From assembly GCA_033065855.1 (NCBI GenBank), contig JAVXUO010001376.1, positions 620,001 to 684,000 of the forward strand: 64,000 nt of DNA, written 5' to 3'. This stretch comes from Escallonia rubra. Lineage: Eukaryota; Streptophyta; Magnoliopsida; Escalloniales; Escalloniaceae. A program made the translations under genes and the position numbers. The notes under the pieces were generated by a model, which had not been told where the DNA came from, made no database searches, and saw only the letters and a program-made list of their open reading frames with translations. Positions 50,598 to 62,279 of this stretch are shown here, one piece after another (position 1 is the stretch's first letter; every line of letters starts with the position of its first letter).

Positions 50598-50933
50598 GAG
50601 TTTTTCCCCAATTAATACATATTTAATACTTAATTACCAATATACACCATTTTAAAACTTATTTACCTGCATACCACACTTTTAGAAATCGCTGTTTGAA
50701 ACCACGTTTTGAAGGTAGAAATCGTTGTTTGAATTGAAAACGTGGTTTCAAACAGCGATTTCTACTTTAAGGTAAAAATCAAGTAGAAATCGATGTTTCA
50801 AACAGCGATTTTTACCTTGAAAACGTGGTTTCAAACAGCGATTTCTAAAAGTGTGGTATGCGGGTAAATAAGTTTCAAAATGCGATAAATTGGTAATTAA
50901 ATATTAAATGTGTATTAATTGGGGAAAAACTCG
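50598..50933. mobile_element. Palindromic MITE with perfect 9-bp target duplication
   Basis: Nearly the whole 336-base element is its own inverted copy. It starts GAGTTTTTCCCCAATTAATA, and the reverse complement of its right end carries the same sequence. The arms share long blocks including TTTAGAAATCGCTG and GAAACCACGTTTT. The nine bases TCTTAGTTA occur exactly on both sides (50589-50597 and 50934-50942), so it inserted with a 9-bp duplication, as Mutator-superfamily elements do. The centre contains a further repeated AAACAGCGATTT motif. It has no coding capacity. Confidence 0.85.
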
Positions 50934-50942
50934 TCTTAGTTA

Positions 50943-52014
50943 GCATTCTACCTTCTTAGCAAATGTTAACGCTTAAAAGGGGACAAAAAAATTCATATAT
51001 ATATATATAGTAGAAGGTGACACGTTTGCATGGTGGTGAGTTGGGCCTAGCCGAAAGAAAGAGTGTTCCAAGTTTCTTCCGTATATTTTATTATCTCTTC
51101 CATGCTTTGCTTGGCTGTGAAGTTCTGTTAGGTGCTATACATGTTCAGCTTTGAAACTTGTACAAGCATATAAAAATTGCATATGTTTAGGTGGCATACA
51201 ATTTTATTTTTTATTAAGATTGACGAAGTTTCGTATAAGAAAAAATGACGAGGAGTGCTTTAACATATCCGTTTAAAAAAAGTTAAAGATGAAACTTATA
51301 ATGATATATGAAAAATAAAAACCCATAATCTTTTTTCTGTATTTGCACTCAACTTTGAACAATATTTATCTTTCATAGGAAAAAAAAAACGTTTTAGTGT
51401 AGATCTATAGAAACAAAATGTGCCCCCCTTTCCTATTTGAGGACGTCATGAGTTTTCTTCTTTCCGCCACACTTTTCTTTTTTTTTTTTCAAAAATTAAA
51501 TATTAGAACATACGTGAAGAAAACGAATATAAGTGACATTGTCACAATCACTTTTTGAGACGAAAGTCTCGTACACTTAAGCGGCAACTGTCTTTTCACT
51601 AAATAGAAGTATCTGATATTTCTCAACCCTTGTGAGCTTAGAAAATTTACATCACTGTCTAATATCTTCTCAAAATTTCAAATACATCACCAACATAAGG
51701 AGAACACATTAAAATTTTGCGTAATATCATTTGGATATTATATAATCTTCTATTTTATTTTAAAGTAATGATACTTATTTATTTATTTAACATAAAAAGC
51801 AGAAACAAAACAAAAGTACTCGTAGAGGTAGGGGTGGACAGCTCCTGGCCATGTCGCCACCACCAAAGGATTAATTTTTGGGGGTGGTTTCATAGTCTAA
51901 GCGTAGGGGTGGATTGGGCTGGGCCCAAAGGCATGAGTGTCAAGAAATGGGCCACGAGTGGGTCCAGGTTTTCAGCCCGTGGAAAGCTCGATGGGCTTCA
52001 CCAAAAAGTTAACA
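50943..52014. other. AT-rich intergenic DNA
   Basis: Contains a short TA microsatellite (about 50996-51009) and long T and A runs. A short open frame at 51717-52064 has no recognisable domain. No element ends were seen. Confidence 0.5.
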
Positions 52015-53470
52015 TAGATGTATACAAGTCACCGCAGCACACGCTATGCGTGTGTAAAAATTAAGTTAATGGTGTGAATTTGTTAGAAAAAAAAATTTAA
52101 GTATCACGTATAAGTGTTTATTAACGTATTCGGTGAAATAAATTTTAGACTATAAAAACCAAACATGTCATTATGAGTATTTATTTACTATCTAAGCTTT
52201 TGTGTTGTGCCATTTATCGTTGCTTACGTGTTTCGTGTGCAAAATTGATATGATTTTTATAATATCAAGTATGATCTTTTGGATGTATCTTGACTATATT
52301 TTTTAATTTTTTTTGAATAGTTTTCAAATTTTAAGAAGCAAACATGTCCTCTTTAAGTAGTGATTTACCATTTAAGACTTTTATTGTGTGTCACTTTTTA
52401 AAAATTTACCATTTAAGACTTTTATTGTGTGTCACTTTTTAAAAATTTCTTTAGAATACCACTAGTCACAATTCTTGATAGGTAGTGTTACACCAGAAAG
52501 GGTATTCCCTTTATATATCGTATAGACGAGCTGCCGTGCAAACTCGATACGTGTGCGACTCATTCATTATAAAAATAGTAATGTGCAACGTATCATCAAT
52601 ATGTTCGCTATAATCCATCTTAGAGATAAATATTAGATTCAATTCCACGTGTACGCATGACAAATATAAATTGATAACATATTAATAAATTATAATTGAT
52701 AATGATCTCAATGCTAACATCAAAACAGCAATATTACACATGCGATGCGTGTGCAAAACAAAGTTGTTGAACATGTCATTAAAATAGTTATTTACAATTT
52801 AATATTTTACTTTGTGTCATATTCTAAAAGATTTTTTTTTTCATAATGCCAAGTGTTAGCATTTTAGATAAGTAGTGGTACAACACCAAAAGAAGTGTTA
52901 CACAAAAATGAGTTTTCCGTTTGTACATACTCCGTAGTATAAATATACAAGCACAAATCATTTTTCGCACAGAGTTATACAAGTCACTGCGGCAGACGCG
53001 ACGCGTGTGCAAAAATTAAGTTAAATACTATAAGTTTTTGTTCAAAAAATCAAGCATCACGTATAATGTCTATTATCGCATTCGGTGAAATAAAATTTTA
53101 ATTATGAAAATCAAACATGTTTTTGTAATTACTTATTTACTATTGAAGCTTTTGTTTCGTTTGCGGGACACGTGTTTCCTGCGTGAAAGTTAAGTTAATT
53201 GTTTTATATAATATCAAGCATTTCAAACATGTTTTTGTAAGTACTTATTTACCATCCAAGCATGGTCTTTTCGATGTATTTTGACAATTTTTTTAATTAA
53301 TTTTTAAATTTTAAGAACCAAACATGTCCTCTTAGATAGTTTTTAAGATTCAAATATTATATTTTGTGTTAGTTAGAAGAATTTTTATGATGCCAAGTGT
53401 CAACATTTAAAATAGGTGCAGTAATGTAACACAAAAAATGATGTTACACCAAAAAGTATATTCCCTTTAT
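52015..53470. repeat. Degenerate direct repeats of about 480 bp
   Basis: The segment at 52018-52510 is repeated, diverged, at 52975-53470. Shared landmarks in the same order are TACAAGTCAC, GCGTGTG.AAAAATTAAGTTAA, TCGGTGAAATAAA, AACATGT, GATGTAT.TTGAC, and TTCCCTTTATA near the end. A partial third copy lies between (about 52740-52940: GATGCGTGTGCAAAA, TGCCAAGTGTTAGCATTT, GTGTTACAC). The periodicity is about 480 bases if the middle copy is counted. It could be an old tandem satellite or repeated insertions of one element. Confidence 0.7.
52363..52444. repeat. Perfect 41-bp tandem pair
   Basis: The unit ATTTACCATTTAAGACTTTT... (41 bases) occurs at 52363 and 52404 without a difference. It lies inside the first of the ~480 bp repeats, and the other copies do not show the doubling, so it is a later event. 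Confidence 0.85.
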
Positions 53471-53479
53471 ACGGAGTAT

Positions 53480-54024
53480 ACGATATAGTTGGAACTCACA
53501 AATTAAGATTTGACATTTTCTCGGTATACTGGTTGGCGTCTGAAAATATTTTTCTTTCCTATGCTACAATATGTTTTAGGCAAGACATACGTGCACTTTT
53601 TCCCTCTATGCCAACACGGAAGACCCACGGCTACCGGGCCACAATAGAAAGATATATAAATTAAAAACAGCTAAATCCAACATCCTTTCGTTGAGGTTCG
53701 AGCAACCAAGTAAAAAGATAATCACACCAAGTTAATTTTTCTCCCAGCTAAGAGGCCAAAAGTTACTAACACACGAGCGACACCGTTACCTTTCAAACCT
53801 AGAAAACTAATTAGATAAACAATCTCAAAATCAGTCGCGAGATGGATTTCATTACGAAAAATAACTTCCACCTCCAGCATCAAGATACTGCTCGTAGGAA
53901 GCATGTTGAAAGGCATCAAGAATAGAACTCTCTGCCTTCCCATAAGAGCAAGCAGCATGAATATATAATTTAAAATGATAAAACTTGTTTCTTCTAGTTA
54001 TTCATTTGTTTATATAACTAGACT
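53480..54024. other. AT-rich intergenic DNA
   Basis: No open frame of protein-like character and no recognisable element ends. A 78-codon minus frame (53722-53958) has no domain I recognise. Confidence 0.45.
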
Positions 54025-54240
54025 TAGGCCTTGTTTGACACGGTTTAAAAAACCTCAGTTTTTTTTTTAGACTACCACCACCACCCTCCCACCGCCCGCC
54101 ACCTCCGGGCGACCACCGCTGGCAGCCACCGCCACACCTCACCACCGCAAACCACCAAAAAAAAAACTCAAAATAAAAAAATGAGTTATCAAACACCCAA
54201 AAAAAAACTCAAAATAAAAACTGGGTTATCAAACACTCAT
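54025..54240. mobile_element. Small hAT-like MITE with CCACCG interior
   Basis: The left end is TAGGCCTTGTTTGACACGGT. The reverse complement of the right end is TGAGTGTTTGATAACCCAGT. The right terminus is doubled in tandem (two copies of AACTCAAAATAAAAA followed by GTTATCAAACAC, about 41 bases apart). The middle is a CCACCGCC-rich block. It is about 216 bases long and noncoding. The target duplication is not clear. Confidence 0.6.
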
Positions 54241-54359
54241 TTGTTTTTGTAAAACAAAAATTTAAGTTGCTCTTTAATTTTATTTTATTTTTGGAAATTG
54301 AAAACAAAAAAAAGGTTGTTTTACAGATTCTCTTATTATTCAAAATTTTTTTTTTTTTT

Positions 54360-56001
54360 TGTTTTTGTATTTGACTGTATTTTGGTTTCATATCAGAGCT
54401 TTAAACCCACAAAATAATTTTTAATGTCCTTCTTTCAATAAGCGCTTAGTCTAATGCATAAATGATGAAAACTCAGAGCTCGTCTTATACTATTACTAGT
54501 TTTGATCTCGTGCGTTACACACGGAAGTAGAAACACTTTGAGAATTTAGAATCATCAAAATAATGTAAAAATCACATTGAGTGAAACAAATAGGGACACT
54601 TTCAAAAAGGTGTTAGCATAGAAAAACTAAATTAAGCATAATATTGTAAGCATAGGTGAACTCGTTACTCGAGATCGTGGATACCAATGCGACCTTATTG
54701 TGTTTAAAGATGATTGAAAGTCATGAGCCCACGTATCAAATTTTGTAACTTTATCTTTTACTAATATTACTTTTCTGTTATTTTTTGTATTTGACTGTAT
54801 TTTGCTTTCAGATTAGAGCTTTAAACCCACAAAATCATTTTAATGTCCTTTTTTTCATAAGCGATTAGTCTGAGACTCATACGTAAATGATGAAAACTCG
54901 GATCTCATCTTATATTTCCAAGTCCAAAACCAATAATATGTATATTATAATAGAAGACCAGCCTTATCTAATCTCCAAAATTATAACCAATTTTAAAAGG
55001 ATATTACAAGGCCACCATCAATTTTCAAGGTCAAACTCACAGGGGAAGACTTGAAAGATTGTGCAGCTTCATATGTGAACAATTAAAAAAAAATGGGAAC
55101 TCAAAATTTATTTCTAAAAATTACATCCATAATATTATTATGTACTACAAAGAATCCGATCAGAGCATTCCAATTTCGATGAGTACACACAAACATAAGT
55201 TAGTCTCTGGTTTCTTGATTTCTCTTGCTCTCATTAGGTTTTGAAGTATTGTTTGCTCATACTGACTTTAAAAAGGGACTAAAAAAAAAATTGAAGTGGA
55301 AATTTTTTTAGTGGCCTAGTGCCGAAAGATAGGAAGAAGTTCGAGCTTAGTAAGTTTAGGAAAAAGAAAAATTTAGCGACAATGTTTTTGTTATGGTTCT
55401 CTTTGGTTTTTACCTGAAAAGATGAGGTCTGTTACGTTCCTTTATCTAGATACTTGTTTTAAAAGTTATGGCAGAGGTCTCCCTTGTGATTGGTAGATTA
55501 TCAACGTAAGCTTGGAATCATGATAGAGGATGGTTAGCTCAGCGTACTTTGGAGGGTGGAATCGAAAGTTACAAATGAATGGATTCAAAGGCGCTCATGT
55601 TTGGAGTAACAGTATAGTTTCCTTTGTTTACTATGTGACGTGTCTCGTTTCAAGATTCATCGACTGGAATCTTAGTTCCATTATACGTATTTAGATAGAA
55701 ACTAGTTGGCCGACAAGTTTGTTTCTCCCCATTACTGTTGCATTCAACAATTGTGTTTAAGGAAGATTTTTTTTATCTATTTTTGGTGTTGTAATAACGA
55801 AGTTAAGAAACAAGAGAAAAGAAAATTTGTATGCAGATTGTCACTCAAATCCATCGTGACGGACTTACCCTAATATTACTTTTATGCTATTTTGAATTGG
55901 TGAACTCCTTACTTGAGATCATGGATACCATTACGGCCTTATTGTGTTTAAAGATAATTGAAAGCCATGAGCCTGCGTATCAAATTTTGTAACTTTATCT
56001 T
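54360..56001. repeat. Two interleaved direct-repeat families
   Basis: Family one: 54360-54490 and 54780-54912 share TATTTGACTGTATTTTG, GAGCTTTAAACCCACAAAAT, TTAATGTCCTT and AAATGATGAAAACTC. Family two: 54655-54757 and 55900-56001 share GGTGAACTC, GATACCA, CCTTATTGTGTTTAAAGAT and CGTATCAAATTTTGTAACTT. The second copy of family two ends about 30 bases before the SF3a60 pseudogene. The sequence between the repeats (55000-55880) shows no gene. Confidence 0.7.
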
Positions 56002-56029
56002 CTCAATTGCAATTCTCACGTTTTTCGCA

Positions 56030-56720
56030 CCGACTTTTTAAATATGTTATGCTTGATCTTACAGAAAACAAACTTTGGCATGCTGCTTTTAGGGGAATCC
56101 AGTGGTTGGAGCAACTTGTCATGAAAGATTACGCACAGTGCGATAATCTGGCCACCTACAAGAACGGCGGTTTCCTTCTGAGCCACTGCTTGCACAACCT
56201 GATCGATAAAGATCCCCTCCGCCATCAACCACCTCGTTGAGATCGAGCTACGTTTTAGAAGCTTTTAATAACCATGATCGTGCATTCTGGAACGTCGTCG
56301 TGGGGATGACACTAGCATATTTAAGGCTAATTATGACACAGTCAATCAGATTCAAGAGTATCATAAACGATCTCATCATATTGCACATGCCATAGGAGAG
56401 AACGAGGAGTATGAGCAGCAGTAGACACTGCTGAGCCCCGAGTTATATTCAGTGGGGAGGAATGCTTTGGTAAGTACATGGATATGCATGAACTGTACAA
56501 TGCTTACATTAATATGTCTAAATTACTTGGAGATCAAGCTGCCGATGCAGATTACTTGTCTTCCCTAGATATGTGTTCCACAGCTGCATAAAAAGGTTCC
56601 TTCAAATCACAAGTTGAAGTTGACAGCGAACTTCTGGGTTATCTAACGGAACCCCTGCTCGGTCTCGATAGAATATATTGTCGGAGGTGGCAGCTGAATG
56701 TGAAGAGAGTATGAAGACAA
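56030..56720 (+). pseudogene. SF3a60 (SF3A3) splicing factor pseudogene
   Basis: Across three plus frames the translation follows the N-terminal half of the U2 snRNP subunit SF3a60. An N-terminal stretch, HAAFRGIQWLEQLVMKDYA, corresponds to the family's HEEVERLERLVVKD helix. Then come TVNQIQEYHKRSHHIAHA and ENEEYE (near 56340), FSGEECFGKYMDMHELYNAY (near 56450), and TEPLLGLDRIY (near 56650). Stops and frame changes separate them. No introns are visible between blocks that are normally split, which suggests a retrocopy, but a poly(A) tail and target duplication were not found. The functional SF3a60 gene is elsewhere. Confidence 0.7.
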
Positions 56721-57620
56721 TAAGGGCAACATATACAACAGGACGACATATGATGAACTACATAGCCAAGGTTTGATTTATGGGAAATGATAGGAGGAAG
56801 GGGTTTGGCCCAGCTCAAAAGGGCAGAGCTAACTACGGTACCTTATTAGTAAGTGGACAATTAAGTCTTATATAAAAATTTTAAGTTGGTGATTGGTACT
56901 TCATTGACTGTGGAAGTTAAACTTCTGGAATGTTATGCAGTGGTGCAAAATCTCGAAAGAGTACTGCAACTTTGAGGATGCAATATGTTTAATCTAAGCA
57001 TTTCATTTCACTGATATCTTTCTATGAACCTCCTTCTAGCTAACATATAGACATGCATGTGTGTGTGTGTGTGTGTGTCATGGTTATGAGAACTGGAACG
57101 TCTGTCATGCAGATTACAAAGGGGAAGAGGACCTAGACCGGGCATTAGTAGGTCGTCGTTTAGAGTGAAACCGTGGTGACTTCCTCCTAATTGGAAGAAC
57201 CAGAAAAAATTCTTAACAACATGCACAAATCCACCACTTGCCTGCGTTAACCATATAGCTATTCATCGAATACGGGACACCAATAATTGCTTCAATCTGG
57301 AGTCGATATACTAAGCAACGCAATATTATCTCAAAGCAAATACGTATGATCAACTACTACTATTGTGGGGAAAAGAAACTCCTTTCAGATTGAAGTGAAA
57401 ACAGTGGAAAAGACAACAAATGGTATGACAGTTGACGTTAACGGTAACTATCGAAGCTCGCGATAGCAACTTCTATTTCAATTTCTTCCACTTGCCAGTA
57501 TGAAACACTGGGAGCATTTAAAGTGCTGTTTCCTCTGCTTGGCTCTACATATAGGTAGCTTTTGAGAACGCTGAGCTCATTATATGGTAGTATAGACTTT
57601 TATAGACTTGTTATATCTAG
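56721..57620. other. Gap before the sigma factor gene; GT microsatellite
   Basis: Contains a GT repeat (about 57058-57078) and the probable 3' untranslated region of the sigma factor gene (below 57621 on the minus strand). Nothing coding is supported. Confidence 0.55.
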
Positions 57621-60600
57621 CTACTTATACAAATAAGGGTTCAAATTTCGGAGGGTTTCTTCGTCTCTTAATTTTCTCAAGGCTGCCCTCTCTATCTTCC
57701 TTATCCATTCTTTGCTAACACCGAAAAGCCTCCCTATATCCTCAAGTGACTTCCGCTGATGGTCCTCAAGCCCGAATCTTAGGACCAACACTTGCCTCTC
57801 TCTTGGATCCAAGCCTTTCAAAAGATCGTATATGTCTTTCATCATGTGCTGCCTCAAGACAGCTTCCTCCGGAGACTTTATTGATGTATCAGGTATAAGT
57901 TCCTATGTCATGAACAAACACACTTAAGTAACAGATCTAGCTTCTACAGGCAACGGTACTAGAAACAAAACAAAAAGTGGCCCAATGCATGAGGCCCCTG
58001 CCACGGCAGAGTCTGGGAAGGGTTAAATGTACCTATCTCCACTTTGTGGAGAATGGCGAGGCTGGTTTGGCATTCTGAATGCTGACCTTCAGGTCACAAT
58101 GGAGCCACCTAGCTATTGCACCATGACTCACCTTTAGATATTGAGGGTGATTTTTTTCGGTGCATGTTTCTTTGTTCAAGAAAAGAAGTAAGGGCTTATA
58201 GCAAGAACAGAGCACATTTTAAGGCTTTACCATTACTGGTTTCTACTAAGCAAAAGGTAAAATCAGTGCCAAGATATGTCTAAATACTCACAAGGTCCCT
58301 CAGAAGATGAGCGAACAATTTGATTTAAGTAGACATAATTGGCTGATTGAAAAAATGTGATTTAAGATGAGAGAACAATGTCTACGCAAACTAGTTCATG
58401 TCTCAATTGGCTGATTGAAAAAATTGAAGGGTAATGAGCAGGACTGTGTTTGACATCATGGGAAAAATTCCATGCACAAGACTCGACATCGAGCGAAAAA
58501 ACTTGAAGGATAATGATCAGGCACTGTGTTTGACATGAAGCGCAAAGCCATGCACAAGACTCGACCATCCGTGAATCAGCTATAAACATGCTTGTGGCAT
58601 GATTAAAAGGGTAATGATTGAAGATGCAGATAACAAAAAATATGTGTCATACCGAAAACTTTGCATTGGTAAAATGCCCCACTTTCTGATCAACCGAACC
58701 CACGACTCTTAGGCATTTGCCAGCTGATGTAATCTTAGCCAAGGATAAACCTGTCAACTTTGCAATTTCACCATCACCTGGGTATTTCCCATGCCTGCTA
58801 CTTAGGGCCTTTCGAGCCTTCTGTATCTGATTTATTGCCTTGCTTAATGTGAACTATAAATAATCCAAGAGAAAAACAATGAAGAGAGTGAGCTCATGCT
58901 TTTACAAACATGAATATCGAAGGAAGGAACAACCTCATCAGAAATATATATATATACATACAGGAATACGGATTCCTCTAGCATGTCTCGCCATCAAAGT
59001 TGACATTGATTTTCTTATCCAGTACTGGACATAGGTTGAGAATTTGTACCCTCTAGTGTGATCAAACCTTTCTGCGCCTTCCAAGACACCAAAGTTCCCA
59101 GCCTGCAAAGTATACAAAAAAGATAAGCTTCGCAGCTTAGCAAGGATGTCAAAATTTTGCTTCAGAGAAATTTAGAAGCACAATTAGTTTTTCTTTTTGT
59201 CTGACCAAGCTATAGCTATTCAACAAATCATTAGTCGCAAAGTTCATCTGGAGGTTCTTACAAACAGACACCTATTCACTTGGCAGAAACAATTCGTAGA
59301 GAAAGATTAGAGCTTTCTACTCTACCACCTACTTGAGGGGCAGCAGAGATTTTCACAAAAAGATCTCGGATTTCAGGGAGCCGCAGGGGGGGGGGGGAGG
59401 TGGTAAGACCAGACCAGATCAACTGTGGACTCCCTAACCAACTTATGCTATGGCCATTCCAGAAGTGGACCACAAATCCAACAAGCATGTACACTACTTT
59501 GAGCAGCATCACACCTCCAAACCTAGGTGATCTTTCACTTCATTCTCGATTGAAGCTCTACTTCCCGAAATCATATATTATAGCTTTACTAGGAGTCGAT
59601 GTAACCGTTAGTTCTTTAACAAACAGGTTCTTTATTTGATCCCTTTCCATTTTTTCCTTTTTTCAGTTCTGATACGTCTTCCAAAATCATTTAATAATCT
59701 CTCTTTAAACACTTCAGATACACTGGAGAAAAAGCTAATGGAGAAGTAAATACATAAGAAACAGTAGCAGAACAATAGAGCAGGCAGTGGCAACACCGGT
59801 CTTATTACCAGGTGCACATTACCAAAAGAAAACACCAAACTCTAGTAACGTGATTTCTTTAATAGGTTCTTAATGCTGCTTCAATGGTGGGGAGATATCG
59901 TGTTGTAAATTCGACCTTTGTTGTTCTGCATTAAGAACGAAATCCTTCTTGTCGTTGTACTAGTTGGTTTATTAGCTTTATATGGCTACTCTTTTTTTGA
60001 CATGCACATTATATACATAGACCATCTACATATATGAACTTGAATATAAATTTTTGCATGTGTGTGTGTGCTCTTGAATGTACATGTATCAGAGATAAGA
60101 CTTAATGACCTGAATTATATCTTCAAATGCTACACCAAGTCCCCTGTAGTTTCTTGCGAGGTAAATGACCAAGGATCGTGCACTTCTTAAGAGCTCGTCC
60201 CTGCAATGCCAACCAAAGTACAAGTTCTCCTGTAATACCATTTTGCTAATTCCTGCAGCTTCTGCCCAGCTACTTAAGCTGGCTACTTGCCCAGTTTCTC
60301 TTTCTAATGTCACTTTGATTCTTTCCAAATTTGCCACCAACTGTCATTTTACGCAGTTATACAACCGTAAGACAATTAATGAAGCATGAAAAAACAACGA
60401 ACCGAAACTTGACATAAGTTGGTGAGAACCTTGACCCCTCTCGACATCTCTGCCTCATTCATGGTGACTTTGATCCTTCTACCTCTAAAATTTGATGATT
60501 TTCCAAATTCATGCTGTTGATGGCACTTATGATTGCTTTTTGAATGAAACACCAACCCATAAGCTTTATTGGCCTTTTCTAAAGCTCTTTGCCTTCTTGC

Positions 60601-62225
60601 TCTTCTCTCTTCTTTTTTTCCAGATCGAACGACATTCTTAGGCTTTTCAACAAGACCATTTGGTGCGTCAGCCAAGTCAACTAAAGTTGGTACTGGGAGG
60701 GCCCTGGATAGAAAGGTGTGGAATAATTTTAGAGCTCCAAGCCTTTCTAGTAGCACCAGAATATCTCTTTCCAACCTTACCGCATCTGAATCAGTAAAAG
60801 CTGTCTCGAGCATAATGAGATTCTCCAACAGTAAGCTGAAATGTGATGCCTTGCTTGCTTGTGAGCTAGCTAGAAATGGCACTCTATCCTCTTCGGTGGG
60901 GGTTGCGATATTGTCATCAACAGCATTATCTATAGTACTAGCGGACCTCTTGCCAATCATCTGAATTATTTAGCAGTAAATAAGTTATACCATTGTTTAA
61001 CAGAAACTCCAATAATTTGAGCTGAGTGACCTTATAAAGCATGAGCCAACCTTCAATACTGCGGTTTCTGAGTAATCATTCTCTAATGTTTGGGGAGCAG
61101 TTGAACAACTACATGGTTTCAAGAGATCATTGTGAAAGGTTTCAATCTCTCCAGAATTGAAAGATGCAAACAATATCCTTGCTGGATCATAAGATGCCTC
61201 CCTGATTCTAACTGTGTCATTTACAAAACAACCATAAGTGATAGAATATAGAAGTGAAACTGTTTGTACCAAAAAAAAAGAAGTGAAACTGTATAAAACG
61301 CAAATACAAAGGCTGCCAAAGATCACCCAAATAGGCTTGAACCGTTGGTTTAATAGGACGACTCAGACATCAGAACACTAAGAACCAAGAAAGTACAGAA
61401 ACACCTTGGCATTAGTCAATTTTCAGAAATACCTCGATGATAATGAAGATCTTTTTCAAAATTATTTCTAGGCCAAGGAAGTTAAGTATTATGATGGATT
61501 CTAATCAACAGGGCAAGGAATAAGTGTATAAAAAAAAGCTGTTCTAATAATAGGAACGCGCCTTAGGAAGCAAATTGGAAGCCCTAATAAGCGATAAGAC
61601 GCAGAAATTCCCCACAAAGAAAACTAACTTACATCTAAGCTTTTATCGTTCTAAACATGAATAGATGATGCAACCCATAGACTATAAACTTTTGCAATTA
61701 GCAACAAATTTGCGAAAAAAAACACCAATTCCTACACGCTTAGAAAGTGACAAAGGTTGACTTTAAGGTATCAACAACTTGTAGTTATTAGCATGGTATA
61801 AAAGCAAATTTCATCCTCATGGACCTCAATAAAACTAGAGTTGTCTCGTCGAATTTGTGAGGAGCTACATAAGCACCACCCCTAAGCTTATCTCAATTTT
61901 TCTTTACTCATGCCAATTGAATTCAAGCTTTGCGGTTGAATAAACATGCTAAGCACTTCTCTAATTGATGAAACTTGTAAGTAAATTAAAAATTGGATTC
62001 AAACCGAATTGGTTACTCAGAATTGTTACCCAAATACTGTATTACCAAAAGAAAAGAAAAGCATAAAATATAAAGAGCAATAAAACATAAACGAAATCCC
62101 AAATGAAATCGAGGGTGTTTGCAGATGATGCACTCACGTGAACAGGAGGAGCCCCAAGGGGATGAGTTGGTGAGGGTAGGGGATTGAACTGAGAAAACCC
62201 ATTTGAGATTTAGCCTAAAACCCAT
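57621..62225 (-). CDS. SIG5: Plastid RNA polymerase sigma factor, SIG5/sigE-like
   Basis: Seven coding exons, minus strand, 5' to 3': 62225-62138, 61211-61051, 60960-60430, 60340-60110, 59102-58962, 58853-58653, 57902-57621. All are GT-AG with exact phase closure; the product is 544 residues. Sigma-70 factors direct the bacterial-type plastid polymerase (PEP) to promoters. The first ~60 residues look like a transit peptide. Residues 84-260 are a plant-specific region with a basic RRARRQRA stretch. Region 1.2/2.1 is in 261-337, and region 2.3-2.4 is [20 protein letters not shown] (351-370). Region 3 is in 385-451 and region 4 in 452-544, with the helix-turn-helix [20 protein letters not shown] (503-522). 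The WIRKIE in place of the usual RVRQIE, and the LLLENL/LGALKLF N-terminal blocks, favour SIG5/sigE by memory. Another SIG paralogue cannot be excluded. An in-frame ATG at 62273 would add 16 residues. Confidence 0.88.
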
Positions 62226-62279
62226 TATGCCTCTATAGTGTTGTTTCTTGGAACCTGGCGAGCGGAGGAACAATACCCA

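Noticed and set aside
60569-60964. 131-codon open frame on the plus strand
   Set aside because: It is exactly antisense to sigma factor exon 3, whose frame, splice sites and conserved blocks are convincing.
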